Positions 1-9,175 of a stretch of DNA of 32,018 nucleotides are shown here, in pieces (position 1 is the stretch's first letter; each line of letters begins with the position of its first letter). Source of the stretch: Flavobacteriales bacterium (GTDB lineage: Bacteria > Bacteroidota > Bacteroidia > Flavobacteriales > Flavobacteriaceae); the NCBI GenBank assembly GCA_011524915.1, contig WTJH01000033.1, positions 1 through 32,018 of the forward strand, in the 5' to 3' direction. The notes under the pieces were generated by a model. That model searched no databases. It was not told where the DNA came from and saw only the letters and a list, made by a program, of their open reading frames with translations. The position numbers were made by a program, and so were the translations under genes.

Positions 1-140
1 CTCCTTGATTTTGAGCATAAAGATAGGGAAAATAAAACAAGCAAAGTAAAAATTGGGGAACTCGCATAAGTGTTATTTAAAATTAGTCTAAATTAATAAA
101 ACTTTGCGAATATAAAATCAAAAATAAAGCGATCCTAAAA

Positions 141-1340
141 TTAATTTTTGAACTGATTAATCTGCTCCAGCATATATGCAATATCTGCTTCAGACATCCC
201 CGCATGTAACTGAATACGGACACAACTTTCATTTTTAGGAACTACGGGAAAACTCAGTGCGGTTGCTAAAATCCCCTGACGAAATAAATATTCGACTAAA
301 CGAATACTTTTTTTGGACGCTCGGGTAAGAATGGGAACAATGGGATGCGGACCTGGAATACTTTCTAAAGATAGCCCTTTCCGAAACTGAAGCCTCCTGT
401 GTTCTAGCTGGAGTAAGCTTTGTTGTCCTGCTGCCTGTCCTAAGAGTTCTACGGCTGCTAAAGCAGCTGCTGCTTCTGCAGGACTAATGGGATTGGTGTA
501 GATATAAGTGTCCCCCTTTTGCTTAAGAAATTCAATTAAGGTAGGAGAACCCAGTACAAATCCCCCATTGACCCCTAAAGCTTTTCCCAAGGTACCCACG
601 ACTATGGCAGAGCGGGTATGCGTATAGGCTAGTGTGCCTTGCCCCAAGGGTCCATAGGCCCCTATTCCGTGCGAATCGTCAACAACAACACAAATCCCCT
701 CTTCAAATTGCGAACTGTAGTGTTCCGCTAAAATTTGAATCGAGGCCAGTGGGGCCACATCTCCTCTCATACTGAAGACTCCATCGGTGAGGATACAAAT
801 ACGTTTAAACTTTTGAGAAACGTTTAAAATTTTAGCCTCCAAGTCCTGAAGATCCCCATGCAGATATATCGCCTTTTGATCTTTTTGAACTCCTGCCATT
901 CGCAAGCCGCGGATAAGACTGTTATGATTGAGGGCATCGGAAATCCAAAACGTATCTGGTGTTTGTAAGGCACTGATCAAGGATAAGTTTGCCGCATAAG
1001 CGGAATTAAAGATACAAGCTGCAGGATAGTTCATAAACTTTGCAAGCGCTTTTTCTAAAGCAGCATGGGGACTGAAAGTCCCGTCTATAAACCGAACAGC
1101 TCCGGGGCCCAATCCATAGGTAGCCGTCGCTTGTTCTGCAGCAGCTATCAATTTTGGGTGCTGACTCAATTGTAAATAATCATTTGAATTGGCTCGAATA
1201 AATGCCCCTTCAAAACCTTCTAAATATACCCGGTTGTCTGGGGCTCGACCCCGAATGACTCGTTCCGGGACTTTATAAAGTCCTTGTCGTTTTAAGCGAA
1301 GTAATTCGTGTTGGAGATTTCGGTCTAAAGCGTCATACAT
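141..1340 (-). CDS. kbl: 2-amino-3-ketobutyrate CoA ligase / glycine C-acetyltransferase-like (alpha-oxoamine synthase family)
   Basis: PLP fold-type I motifs VVVDDSHGIGAYG and GTLGKALGVNGGF. Start taken at MYDALDRNLQHELL (CAT at 1338-1340) rather than the upstream ORF start. Adjacent to a TDH-like gene. Confidence 0.85.
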   Translation of the reverse strand: MYDALDRNLQHELLRLKRQGLYKVPERVIRGRAPDNRVYLEGFEGAFIRANSNDYLQLSQHPKLIAAAEQATATYGLGPGAVRFIDGTFSPHAALEKALAKFMNYPAACIFNSAYAANLSLISALQTPDTFWISDALNHNSLIRGLRMAGVQKDQKAIYLHGDLQDLEAKILNVSQKFKRICILTDGVFSMRGDVAPLASIQILAEHYSSQFEEGICVVVDDSHGIGAYGPLGQGTLAYTHTRSAIVVGTLGKALGVNGGFVLGSPTLIEFLKQKGDTYIYTNPISPAEAAAALAAVELLGQAAGQQSLLQLEHRRLQFRKGLSLESIPGPHPIVPILTRASKKSIRLVEYLFRQGILATALSFPVVPKNESCVRIQLHAGMSEADIAYMLEQINQFKN

Positions 1341-2277
1341 GCGTTTGTTTTTGAAGGTGAAACAGCATGGTCCGAACCATATCCTTGAATTGATATTGTG
1401 GATTCCAACCCCACTCTTCTCTTGCCCAAAGGTCATTGATCCGTTCGGGCCAACTGTTGGCAATTTGTTGTCGGAGGGGATCCACTTCAAAACACAATTC
1501 AAAATCAGGATAATATTCCCGAAGAGCCGCATGGAGTTCAGCTACCGAAAATTGCATGGCTGTAAGATTGTAAACCACACCGCTGTGAAGACAGCAACGA
1601 TCGGTTTGCATCAACTGTAATATTCCCCGAATAGCATCGTCTATATAGACCATGTCTAAAGTCGTATCCGCCTCTAAATAACTGGTATATACCTTTGTGT
1701 TTTGGGCCGCATAAAACATTTCCACTGCATAGTCGGTTGTCCCGCCCTGAGGACACACCTGATGTGAAATAACCCCGGGTAATCGAATCGATCGTATATC
1801 CATTGAGTACTTATGATGATAATACTCACACAAGAGTTCCCCGGCTAATTTGGTGGTCCCATAAATCGTTTTGGGACGCATCATACAGTTTTGAGGGGTA
1901 TCCAAGGTTGGCGAATCTGCACTAAAAACCCCTATGGTCGAGGGATAAAATACCCGACAGGGGTATTTGCGTACAAGTTCCAGACTGTGAAAAAGACCTA
2001 TAAAATTGGTCTCCACGGTTTGTTTGGGAAACTTTTCGGCCTTAGAAGACAGCAGTGCAGGTAAATAGTACAGCTGGTCAATGGGATATTGCCGAAACAA
2101 TGCCTCAAGAGCAGCGGCATCACAACAATCCACCCTTTCAAAGGGACCTTCGGCCAAAAAGTGGTCCGAGGGAGTTCGTATATCTGCTGCTAAAACAGCC
2201 TGAGCTCCTAAAGATTGGCGAAGATTTTGGGTAAGTTCAAGGCCCAGTTGGCCTAGAGCACCGAGAACGAGAATCAT
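1333..2277 (-). CDS. tdh: SDR/epimerase-type L-threonine 3-dehydrogenase
   Basis: N-terminal Rossmann MILVLGALGQLG, YGTTK active-site motif, and ATGTATGA overlap with the downstream kbl start, which suggests threonine catabolism. Confidence 0.78.
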   Translation of the reverse strand: MILVLGALGQLGLELTQNLRQSLGAQAVLAADIRTPSDHFLAEGPFERVDCCDAAALEALFRQYPIDQLYYLPALLSSKAEKFPKQTVETNFIGLFHSLELVRKYPCRVFYPSTIGVFSADSPTLDTPQNCMMRPKTIYGTTKLAGELLCEYYHHKYSMDIRSIRLPGVISHQVCPQGGTTDYAVEMFYAAQNTKVYTSYLEADTTLDMVYIDDAIRGILQLMQTDRCCLHSGVVYNLTAMQFSVAELHAALREYYPDFELCFEVDPLRQQIANSWPERINDLWAREEWGWNPQYQFKDMVRTMLFHLQKQTHV

Positions 2278-2375
2278 AGCTTTTGATTTGGGTAACTTAA
2301 AGGTAGTATTATTCCTGTAGAAGAAGGCTATTCTCCAGTAGAATTAATCCATGGAAAAACTTTGCTAGAGCTTTA

Positions 2376-3947
2376 TTAGACTTGTTGTTCCATCAACTTT
2401 TGAAGATTTGCTCCAAATTGTTTTTTTAGCTTTCGAGCGTGTACATCATAGTCTTTAGGATTTTCCCATAACTGCTTAGGATTCAAAAGCTCTGCAGGAA
2501 CTTCAGGACAAAAATCAGGAATTTGAAAATCAAAAACGGTGGAGGTTGTAAAGGCAGAAGCAGGTATTTTATCTTCTAAAACTGCATCGATAAGAGCTCT
2601 TGTATAACGCAAAGCTATACGTTCTCCCACCCCATATGGCCCCTTGATCCATCCGGTATTCACCAACCAAACTTGAGTGTTATTTTCCTTGATTTTTTGT
2701 TCTAATAAATGACCGTAAACCATCGGGTGCAAAGGCATAAATGGTGCTCCAAAACAAGCCGAAAATACGGCCTGAGGCTCCTGAATATCCCATTCTGTAC
2801 CGGCTACTTTAGCGGTATAGCCCAATAAAAATTGAGTGACGGCCTGCTCTGGGCTGAGTTTGCTTAAAGGAGGCAGCACCCCAAAGGCATCGCAACTGAG
2901 GAAAAAAATATTTTTGGGAGCCTCTCCAACAGAAGGCTTTTGAATGTTTTTTAAGTATTCCAAAGGATAGGAAACTCTCGTATTTTCGGTGATGGAATCA
3001 TCAAAAAAGTCGACCCGATCGGTATCCGGAACAAAACCGACATTTTCCAAGAGCGCGCCTGGACGTATGGCCTGAAAAATTTCTGGTTCCTGAGCAGGAT
3101 CCAGATCAATAGTCTTGGCATAACAGCCGCCCTCAAAATTGAAAATCTAATTCTCCCTACTCCATCCGTGCTCGTCGTCACCAATGAGTTTTCGATGAGC
3201 GCATGAAGAAAGCGTTGTTTTTCCCGTACCTGAAAGTCCAAAAAATAGCGCTGTATCGCCCGCAGTTCCCACATTGGCCGAGCAGTGCATCGGAAGGGTA
3301 TTTTTATAGGTTGGAAACAAAAAATTTAAAACCGAAAAAATTCCTTTTTTAATCTCTCCAGTATAGGCCGTGCCACCGATAAGAATCATTTTTTGACTGA
3401 AATTAATCACACTGAAGTTGGGGGCATATGTCCCGTGACGAGCAGGATGGGCTTCAAATGAAGGGATACAAAACACACTCCATTCGCTCTGAAAGGACTC
3501 CATTTCTGCTGGGGAGGGGCTTAAAAACATATTATGAACAAACAAACTAGACCAGGGGAGTTCGGTGGCTACAGTTAAACCGAGCCGATGGGCCTGCTGC
3601 CCCCCAATAAATACTTGTTGGATATAAAGCTCTTTCTTTTGAATATATGCCATCATATCCAAATACAACTGTTCGAAATGTGTCTTTGAAAATGGAATAT
3701 TAATAGAACTCCAATCTACCCTAGATTCGGTTATTTCGTCCCGAACAATGAATCGATTTTCTGGAGACCTCCCTGTAAATCGACCGGTATGTACTGCAAT
3801 AGCACCAGAATCAGCGCGTCTAACATCTGGCAATTCTAGGGAATGATCGATCAGGATTTCGGGGGATAAATTCCAAAACAGTTGGGTTTTTTCTAACTGA
3901 TGTTGTTCTTGGAATAGTTGGAAACTGGAGAACTTTTGAGGTTTCAT
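2376..3947 (-). pseudogene. pckA: Phosphoenolpyruvate carboxykinase (ATP), interrupted by one in-frame TAG at 3147-3149
   Basis: N-terminal part has TGRSPENRF, FFGLSGTGKTTLSS (kinase-1a/P-loop) and IGDDEHGW (kinase-2). After the TAG the same frame continues IFNFEGGCYAKTIDLDPAQEPEIFQAIRPGALLENVGF...NTRVSYP...GYTAKVAGTE. ORFs 2376..3050 and 3147..4076 share a frame; 523 codons from MKPQKF, lesion at codon 267. Confidence 0.88.
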
Positions 3948-4030
3948 GGCTTCTGAGATTTGGGGTTTATACAAAGAAGTGTACAACGAATGTATAGAGA
4001 AGTTTCGGAAATGAAACCAAATGTAACCAC

Positions 4031-4061
4031 AAAAAAAAGCCCTCCTTTTAACGGGAAAGCT
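4031..4061 (-). terminator. Rho-independent terminator downstream of tRNA-Asp
   Basis: On the minus strand AGCTTTCC-CGTTAAAA-GGAGGGCT (8 bp stem including two G-U pairs) followed by a run of T (a-run at 4031-4038 on plus). Confidence 0.6.
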
Positions 4062-4111
4062 TCTCAGAAGTTGCAACGTTTAAAAACGGGCAACACACAA
4101 CATTTTAAAAG

Positions 4112-4185
4112 CGGTCTGGACGGGACTCGAACCCGCGACCCCATGCGTGACAGGCATGTATTCTAACCAACTGAACTACCAGACC
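4112..4185 (-). tRNA. tRNA-Asp (anticodon GTC)
   Basis: Reverse complement GGTCTGG TA GTTCAGTTGGTTAGAAT A CATGC-CTGTCAC-GCATG GGGTC GCGGGTTCGAGTCCCGT CCAGACC G. 7 bp acceptor stem, GTC anticodon, intact TPsiC arm, discriminator G. Confidence 0.95.
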
Positions 4186-4197
4186 TTTTTGCGCATG

Positions 4198-4228
4198 CAA
4201 AGATACACGCGAAAATTTATTGTCCAAA
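4198..4228 (-). promoter_or_regulatory. Bacteroidota-type promoter for tRNA-Asp (-33 TTTG, -7 TAnnTTTG)
   Basis: Minus strand TTTG-GACAATAAATTTTCGCGTG(19)-TATCTTTG, 12 nt upstream of the tRNA 5' end. Confidence 0.7.
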
Positions 4229-4310
4229 CCTTTTCGAACGAAAGTCTTTATTTTACTGGAAATCAATACAGCAGAAAGGCCTAAATTCGAAAGATTCGAA
4301 CTATTTTACC

Positions 4311-4628
4311 TTACATAGCGGCATCTAATGCTTCGCTATAGGTTGTTTTGGGAGCAACACCCACTTGGCGATTGACAAGTTCTCCCCCTTTAAATACCAA
4401 TACGGTAGGGATATTTCGAACGCCATATTTAGCTGCAAACTCTTGATTGGCATCTACATCTACTTTCCCGACAACAGCTTTGCCCTCATATTCTTGACTG
4501 AGTTCGTCAATGATAGGGCCTACCATACGGCAGGGACCACACCAAGCTGCCCAAAAATCAACCATTACAGGTTTGTCGGATTGTAAAACGACTTCATCAA
4601 ATGTTGCGTCAGTAATTTCTAAGGCCAT
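4311..4628 (-). CDS. trxA: Thioredoxin
   Basis: 105 aa with VDFWAAWCGPCRMVGPIIDEL (WCGPC) and NIPTVLVFKGGE cis-Pro region. Confidence 0.96.
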   Translation of the reverse strand: MALEITDATFDEVVLQSDKPVMVDFWAAWCGPCRMVGPIIDELSQEYEGKAVVGKVDVDANQEFAAKYGVRNIPTVLVFKGGELVNRQVGVAPKTTYSEALDAAM

Positions 4629-4722
4629 AATTTTATTTTTAGCTAAAATAAATCATTTGTCTGGGTTTACAGAAGGGCTACCATCAATTTTAACAATAGG
4701 CACATTGTGAGATATAATGCTT

Positions 4723-7700
4723 TTATTTTATAGTAAAATGCTGATTTTGCGCCTCCAAAGCTTGTAGTAATTCTTTAGAGATATCCACTTTCTTTCGCTT
4801 AGATTTTAAGGGAACCCGAATATTTTCTTGGGGATAAAAGAGTTCAATTTCTAGATTTTTTTCCCCAGGATGCTCGTTTAGAACATTTTGTATTTGCTGA
4901 ACATCTTCCGACTGAAGTTGCTGTGCATCCAATTGTAAGGTGAGTTTTTTGGCATTGGTATCTAAGGTGTTCTGAAGCATTTCGAACTTTAAAAACTGCA
5001 TGCGAGGGGCCCCGACTTTTCCGGTTTCACGATTGGTCCAGCCTTCCCTCACGGCAATTTTGATTCTTAAAAATTGATTCACCGCCAAAAAGTGACGAAA
5101 CTTTAAATATTCCTCTCCAAAAATTTTCAACTCAAACTGATCCGAATAATCTTCCACAACAAAACGAGCCCAGCCTTTTCCATTGCGACTTTCCAAATGC
5201 TGAACTTCGTTGACCATCCCAGCTACATAAAACTCTCGGCGAATCATAGGATACAGATCGTCTAAAGCTTTCAGTTGGGTATTGACAAAATGATTGACTT
5301 CGTATTTAAAGTCGTCCAAGGGATGTGCAGAAATATAAATGCCTACCACTTCTTTTTCCTTTTGAAGCGTATGCAATCTATTCCATGGATCACAGGGAGG
5401 AATGTGCAACACCTGATAGGTAGATTCGGTACTTTCGCCAAACAAACTGGTTTGTGCAGAATTCAGATTTTCTTGATACTTGGCTCCAAACTTTAAGGCT
5501 TTTTCTAAAAACATAACCCCTTCTCCGTCCGGATTAAAGTACTGCGCTCGATGGGCTTCTTGGAAAGAATCAAAACCTCCAGCCAAAGCTAAATTTTCAA
5601 ATGCTTTTTTATTGGCCGCCCGCAGATCTATCTTTTTAACCAAATCAAAAATACTGGCATACCGCTCGTCTTGTCGGCATTCGATAATCGTTTCCACGGC
5701 ACCTTTCCCAACACCTTTAATGGCCCCCATTCCAAAACGGATGGCCCCCTCATCATTCACCGTAAATTTGTAAAACGACTCGTTGACATCAGGTCCCAAG
5801 ACCTTGAGTCCCATCCGACGGCATTCCTCCATAAAAAAGGTCACTTGCTTGATGTCGCTCATATTGTTGGACAAAACTGCTGCCATATACTCTGCCGGAT
5901 AATGAGCCTTGAGATAAGCCGTCTGATATCCAATCCAAGCATAGCAGGTGGAGTGCGATTTATTGAAGGCGTAGGAAGCAAAGGCCTCCCAATCTTTCCA
6001 TACTTTTTCCAAAATCTCAACATCCAAACCATTGGCTTTTCCTCCGGCTAAAAACTTTGGCTTGAGCTGCTCCAGCAGGGCAAAAATCTTTTTCCCCATA
6101 GCTTTTCGCAACACATCGGCTTCCCCCTTGGTAAACCCAGCCAATTTTTGGGAAAGCAACATCACCTGTTCCTGATAGACCGTAATCCCATAGGTCTCCT
6201 GAAGATATTCTTCCATTTCCGGGAGGTCATAAGTAATGGGTTCGTCCCCGTGTTTACGGGCCACAAAACTGGGGATATACTCCAATGGTCCCGGACGATA
6301 CAAGGCATTCATGGCAATAAGGTCCGCAAAAACCGTAGGCTTTAGATCCTTTAAATATTTCTGCATTCCAGCAGATTCATATTGGAATATACCTACCGTA
6401 TCGCCCCGTTGAAACAACTCATAGGTTTGCGCATCGTCTAGTGGAAAAGTATCTGGGTCGAGTTTAATTCCATGTTTGTACTGGACCAGAGCAACCGTGT
6501 CCTTGATAAGGGTCAACGTTTTTAATCCCAAAAAATCCATTTTCAATAATCCTGCATCTTCTACTACAGAATTGTCGAATTGAGTCACAAAAAGATCGGA
6601 ATCTTTAGCGGTAGCTATGGGTACAAAATTGGTGATGACATCGGGGGTTATAATAACACCACAGGCATGGATTCCTGTATTGCGCAAAGAACCCTCTAAC
6701 ACTTGCGCCTGTTGGATGGTCTGAGCCACTAAATCATCCCCATCCGAAAGACTTTTCAATTCGTTTACCCGCTGGAGTTCGTCGGCTCTAAGTTTGCCTT
6801 TCAGCTCCTCATCGCTAAGTCCAAAAATTTTCGATAACTTTATATTGGGGATTAATTTGGCTACCCGATCGGCATCTCCTAAGGGAAGGTCCAAAACCCT
6901 TGCTGTATCTCGGATAGAAGACTTGGCGGCCATGGTTCCGTAGGTGATGATTTGAGCCACCTGTTGAGACCCATATTTCTCAATTACATAGTCCATCACC
7001 TTAGAACGACCTTCATCGTCAAAATCAATATCAATATCCGGAAGACTCACCCGGTCTGGATTCAGAAAACGCTCAAAAAGAAGATCGTACTGAATGGGAT
7101 CTAGGTTAGTGATCCCTAAACAGTAGGCTACGGCAGAACCCGCGGCAGAACCTCGACCAGGACCTACCGAAACACCCATATCGCGAGCAGCCGCAATAAA
7201 ATCTTGTACAATCAAAAAATAGCCCGGGTATCCCGTGTTTTCGATTACTCCAAGCTCAAAATCCAAACGTTCCCGAATGCCTTCATCGATAGTTGTATAT
7301 CTTTTTTCGGCACCCTGATAGGTTAAAAAACGCAAATAGGCATTTTCCCCTTTTTTACCATCCGAATCATCGGGCTGAAGATAGGCTTCGGGAATATCGA
7401 ACTTGGGAAGTAGCACATCCCGAGCAAGGGTGTAAGCTTCGATCTGATCTGCAATCTTTTGCGTATTCAGTATCGCTTCAGGCAGATCGGAAAACAGAGT
7501 CTTCATCTGTTCCGAAGACTTAAAATAATATTGCTGATTGGGAAAACCAAAACGATACCCTCGACCACGACCAATAGGGGTCGCTTGCTTTTCGCCTTCC
7601 TTTACACACAGCAAAACATCATGGGCTGAGGCTTCTTCGGGAGTGGTATAATAGGTGTTGTTTGTGGCCACCAGAGGAAGTTGGTGTTTTTGAGCCAGGG

Positions 7701-9048
7701 TCTGAAGCACACGATTCGCCCGGTTTTCGTCCTCCTGATCGTGTCGCATCAATTCGATATAAAATTTGTTCGGAAAATGCTCTTTCCACCACAGGAGGGC
7801 TTCCTCTGCCTGATGCTCGCCCAGATTGAGAATCTTCGCTGGAATTTCGCCATATAAATTCCCGCTTAAAACGATCAGATCAGAGGCATACTCCAAAACT
7901 ACTTCTCGATCGATTCTGGGAACATAATAAAACCCCTCTGCATAGGCGATCGAGCTCATTTTGGTCAGGTTTTCATAGCCCTTTTTGTTTTGAGCTAAAA
8001 AAACCACTTGATATCCATCGTCCCTTCGGGTCTTGTCGCGCCTATTTTCACAGATATAAAACTCACATCCAATGATGGGTTTAAGCGGTGTCTGATCCTC
8101 TTCTAAGGATTTGTTGTGTTGCTCAACGGCCTTGATAAAATGGAAGGCCCCCATAAGATTCGCATGATCCGTGATGGCAACTGCTGGCATTTGATCTTGA
8201 ACGGCAGTTTCGATCAATTGATGAATACGGGAGGTGGATTGGAGTACCGAAAATTGCGTGTGTACGTGCAGATGCGAAAAGGAAGCCTCACCCAATAAAA
8301 GCTGAGCATCGGTTCCAGGTTTCGACTCCTGAGGAAGTTCTTCCGCTTCAACCAAACGAGCCGAAAGATCTTTTAAGTTTTTATGTTTTAAGCCAATGCG
8401 TTGTACACTGGACGGAAGCGCCTCTACTAAGGTACTCTGATGGGTTAAACCCTCTGCCGTCTGTGGAAAATTTAGAATCTGACGCTTCACCAATTGAAGA
8501 AAACAACGGGTAGTTGCCTCCACATCTGCCGTGGCATTGTGAGCTTCTTCAAAGGGCTGACCAAAAAGTTTTTCGTGTAATTCGGTAAGGGTGGGTAGTT
8601 TGAATTTCCCTCCGCGACCTCCGGGAATTTGACACCATTGAGCCGTTGTTTCCGTACAGGTATCTAGAACGGTATATTCTACGAGCTTATTGGGCTGCTG
8701 ACTTCTCAAAAACTCAGCCCCCATGATGTTCAGATCAAAGGAAACATTGTGGCCCACTACATATTTGGTCTGATCGAGGGCCGAAGAAAAAGCTTCCAAA
8801 ACATCAGCTAAAGCCACTCCTTCCTTTTGGGCGAGAGCAGTAGAAATCCCATGTACGGTTTCTGACTCATAGGGAATGGTATAGCCATCTGGACGGATAA
8901 TATAATCCTGATGCTCTACTAAAGCTCCAGAAGCATCGTGCAGCTGCCAAGCTATTTGTACACATCGGGGCCAATTGTCTAAATCGGTTAGAGGGGCATC
9001 CCAGCGTTTTGGCAGGCCAGTGGTTTCGGTGTCAAAAATCAGATACAT
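4723..9048 (-). CDS. dnaE: DNA polymerase III alpha subunit with N-terminal DnaQ-like 3'-5' exonuclease fusion
   Basis: N-terminal exonuclease MYLIFDTETTGLPK...GHNVSFDLNIM...HNATADVEAT. PHP motifs HLHVHTQFSVL and AITDHANLMGAF. Polymerase signatures SVGPGRGSAAGS, LPDIDIDFDD, YRPGPLEYIPSF, TVYQEQVM, FNKSHSTCYAWIGYQTAYLKAHYP. Start at MYLIFDTE. Confidence 0.96.
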   Translation of the reverse strand: MYLIFDTETTGLPKRWDAPLTDLDNWPRCVQIAWQLHDASGALVEHQDYIIRPDGYTIPYESETVHGISTALAQKEGVALADVLEAFSSALDQTKYVVGHNVSFDLNIMGAEFLRSQQPNKLVEYTVLDTCTETTAQWCQIPGGRGGKFKLPTLTELHEKLFGQPFEEAHNATADVEATTRCFLQLVKRQILNFPQTAEGLTHQSTLVEALPSSVQRIGLKHKNLKDLSARLVEAEELPQESKPGTDAQLLLGEASFSHLHVHTQFSVLQSTSRIHQLIETAVQDQMPAVAITDHANLMGAFHFIKAVEQHNKSLEEDQTPLKPIIGCEFYICENRRDKTRRDDGYQVVFLAQNKKGYENLTKMSSIAYAEGFYYVPRIDREVVLEYASDLIVLSGNLYGEIPAKILNLGEHQAEEALLWWKEHFPNKFYIELMRHDQEDENRANRVLQTLAQKHQLPLVATNNTYYTTPEEASAHDVLLCVKEGEKQATPIGRGRGYRFGFPNQQYYFKSSEQMKTLFSDLPEAILNTQKIADQIEAYTLARDVLLPKFDIPEAYLQPDDSDGKKGENAYLRFLTYQGAEKRYTTIDEGIRERLDFELGVIENTGYPGYFLIVQDFIAAARDMGVSVGPGRGSAAGSAVAYCLGITNLDPIQYDLLFERFLNPDRVSLPDIDIDFDDEGRSKVMDYVIEKYGSQQVAQIITYGTMAAKSSIRDTARVLDLPLGDADRVAKLIPNIKLSKIFGLSDEELKGKLRADELQRVNELKSLSDGDDLVAQTIQQAQVLEGSLRNTGIHACGVIITPDVITNFVPIATAKDSDLFVTQFDNSVVEDAGLLKMDFLGLKTLTLIKDTVALVQYKHGIKLDPDTFPLDDAQTYELFQRGDTVGIFQYESAGMQKYLKDLKPTVFADLIAMNALYRPGPLEYIPSFVARKHGDEPITYDLPEMEEYLQETYGITVYQEQVMLLSQKLAGFTKGEADVLRKAMGKKIFALLEQLKPKFLAGGKANGLDVEILEKVWKDWEAFASYAFNKSHSTCYAWIGYQTAYLKAHYPAEYMAAVLSNNMSDIKQVTFFMEECRRMGLKVLGPDVNESFYKFTVNDEGAIRFGMGAIKGVGKGAVETIIECRQDERYASIFDLVKKIDLRAANKKAFENLALAGGFDSFQEAHRAQYFNPDGEGVMFLEKALKFGAKYQENLNSAQTSLFGESTESTYQVLHIPPCDPWNRLHTLQKEKEVVGIYISAHPLDDFKYEVNHFVNTQLKALDDLYPMIRREFYVAGMVNEVQHLESRNGKGWARFVVEDYSDQFELKIFGEEYLKFRHFLAVNQFLRIKIAVREGWTNRETGKVGAPRMQFLKFEMLQNTLDTNAKKLTLQLDAQQLQSEDVQQIQNVLNEHPGEKNLEIELFYPQENIRVPLKSKRKKVDISKELLQALEAQNQHFTIK

Positions 9049-9095
9049 AAAACGAATGTAAACAAATATCTCCCGCAAAGGAGCTGAATTTTATC

Positions 9096-9117
9096 CTCCT
9101 TTTTCAACAAAAAGGAG
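9096..9117. repeat. Perfect inverted repeat, 9 bp arms, 4 nt loop
   Basis: CTCCTTTTT (9096-9104) CAAC AAAAAGGAG (9109-9117) in the dnaE/exonuclease divergent intergenic region. Confidence 0.85.
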
Positions 9118-9130
9118 TAGATCTCAACAA

Positions 9131-9147
9131 AGGAAAAAGCTTTTCCT
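9131..9147. repeat. Perfect inverted repeat, 7 bp arms, 3 nt spacer
   Basis: AGGAAAA (9131-9137) AGC TTTTCCT (9141-9147), 13 bp downstream of the previous palindrome. Confidence 0.75.
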
Positions 9148-9175
9148 AAGGCAGTGGATTTTGTATCTTGAAGCC

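Noticed and set aside
3147-3149. Pyrrolysine or general TAG recoding
   Set aside because: Several nearby genes end in TAG as a true stop, no readthrough context is evident, and PEPCK has no known need for a noncanonical residue here. Left only as an alternative for testing.
2376-3274. Two or three separate small genes (ORFs 2376..3050, 2951..3274, 3147..4076)
   Set aside because: The first and third share a frame and form one PEPCK; the second is an out-of-frame overlap with no recognisable family.
4112-4185. tRNA-Asp as an integration site of a mobile element
   Set aside because: No second copy of the tRNA 3' end, integrase or atypical cargo is seen nearby; trxA, dnaE and pckA flank it.
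4629-4722. Small peptide frame between dnaE and trxA (minus strand NVPIVKIDGSPSVNPDK)
   Set aside because: Too short, no suitable start codon in frame, and no independent support.
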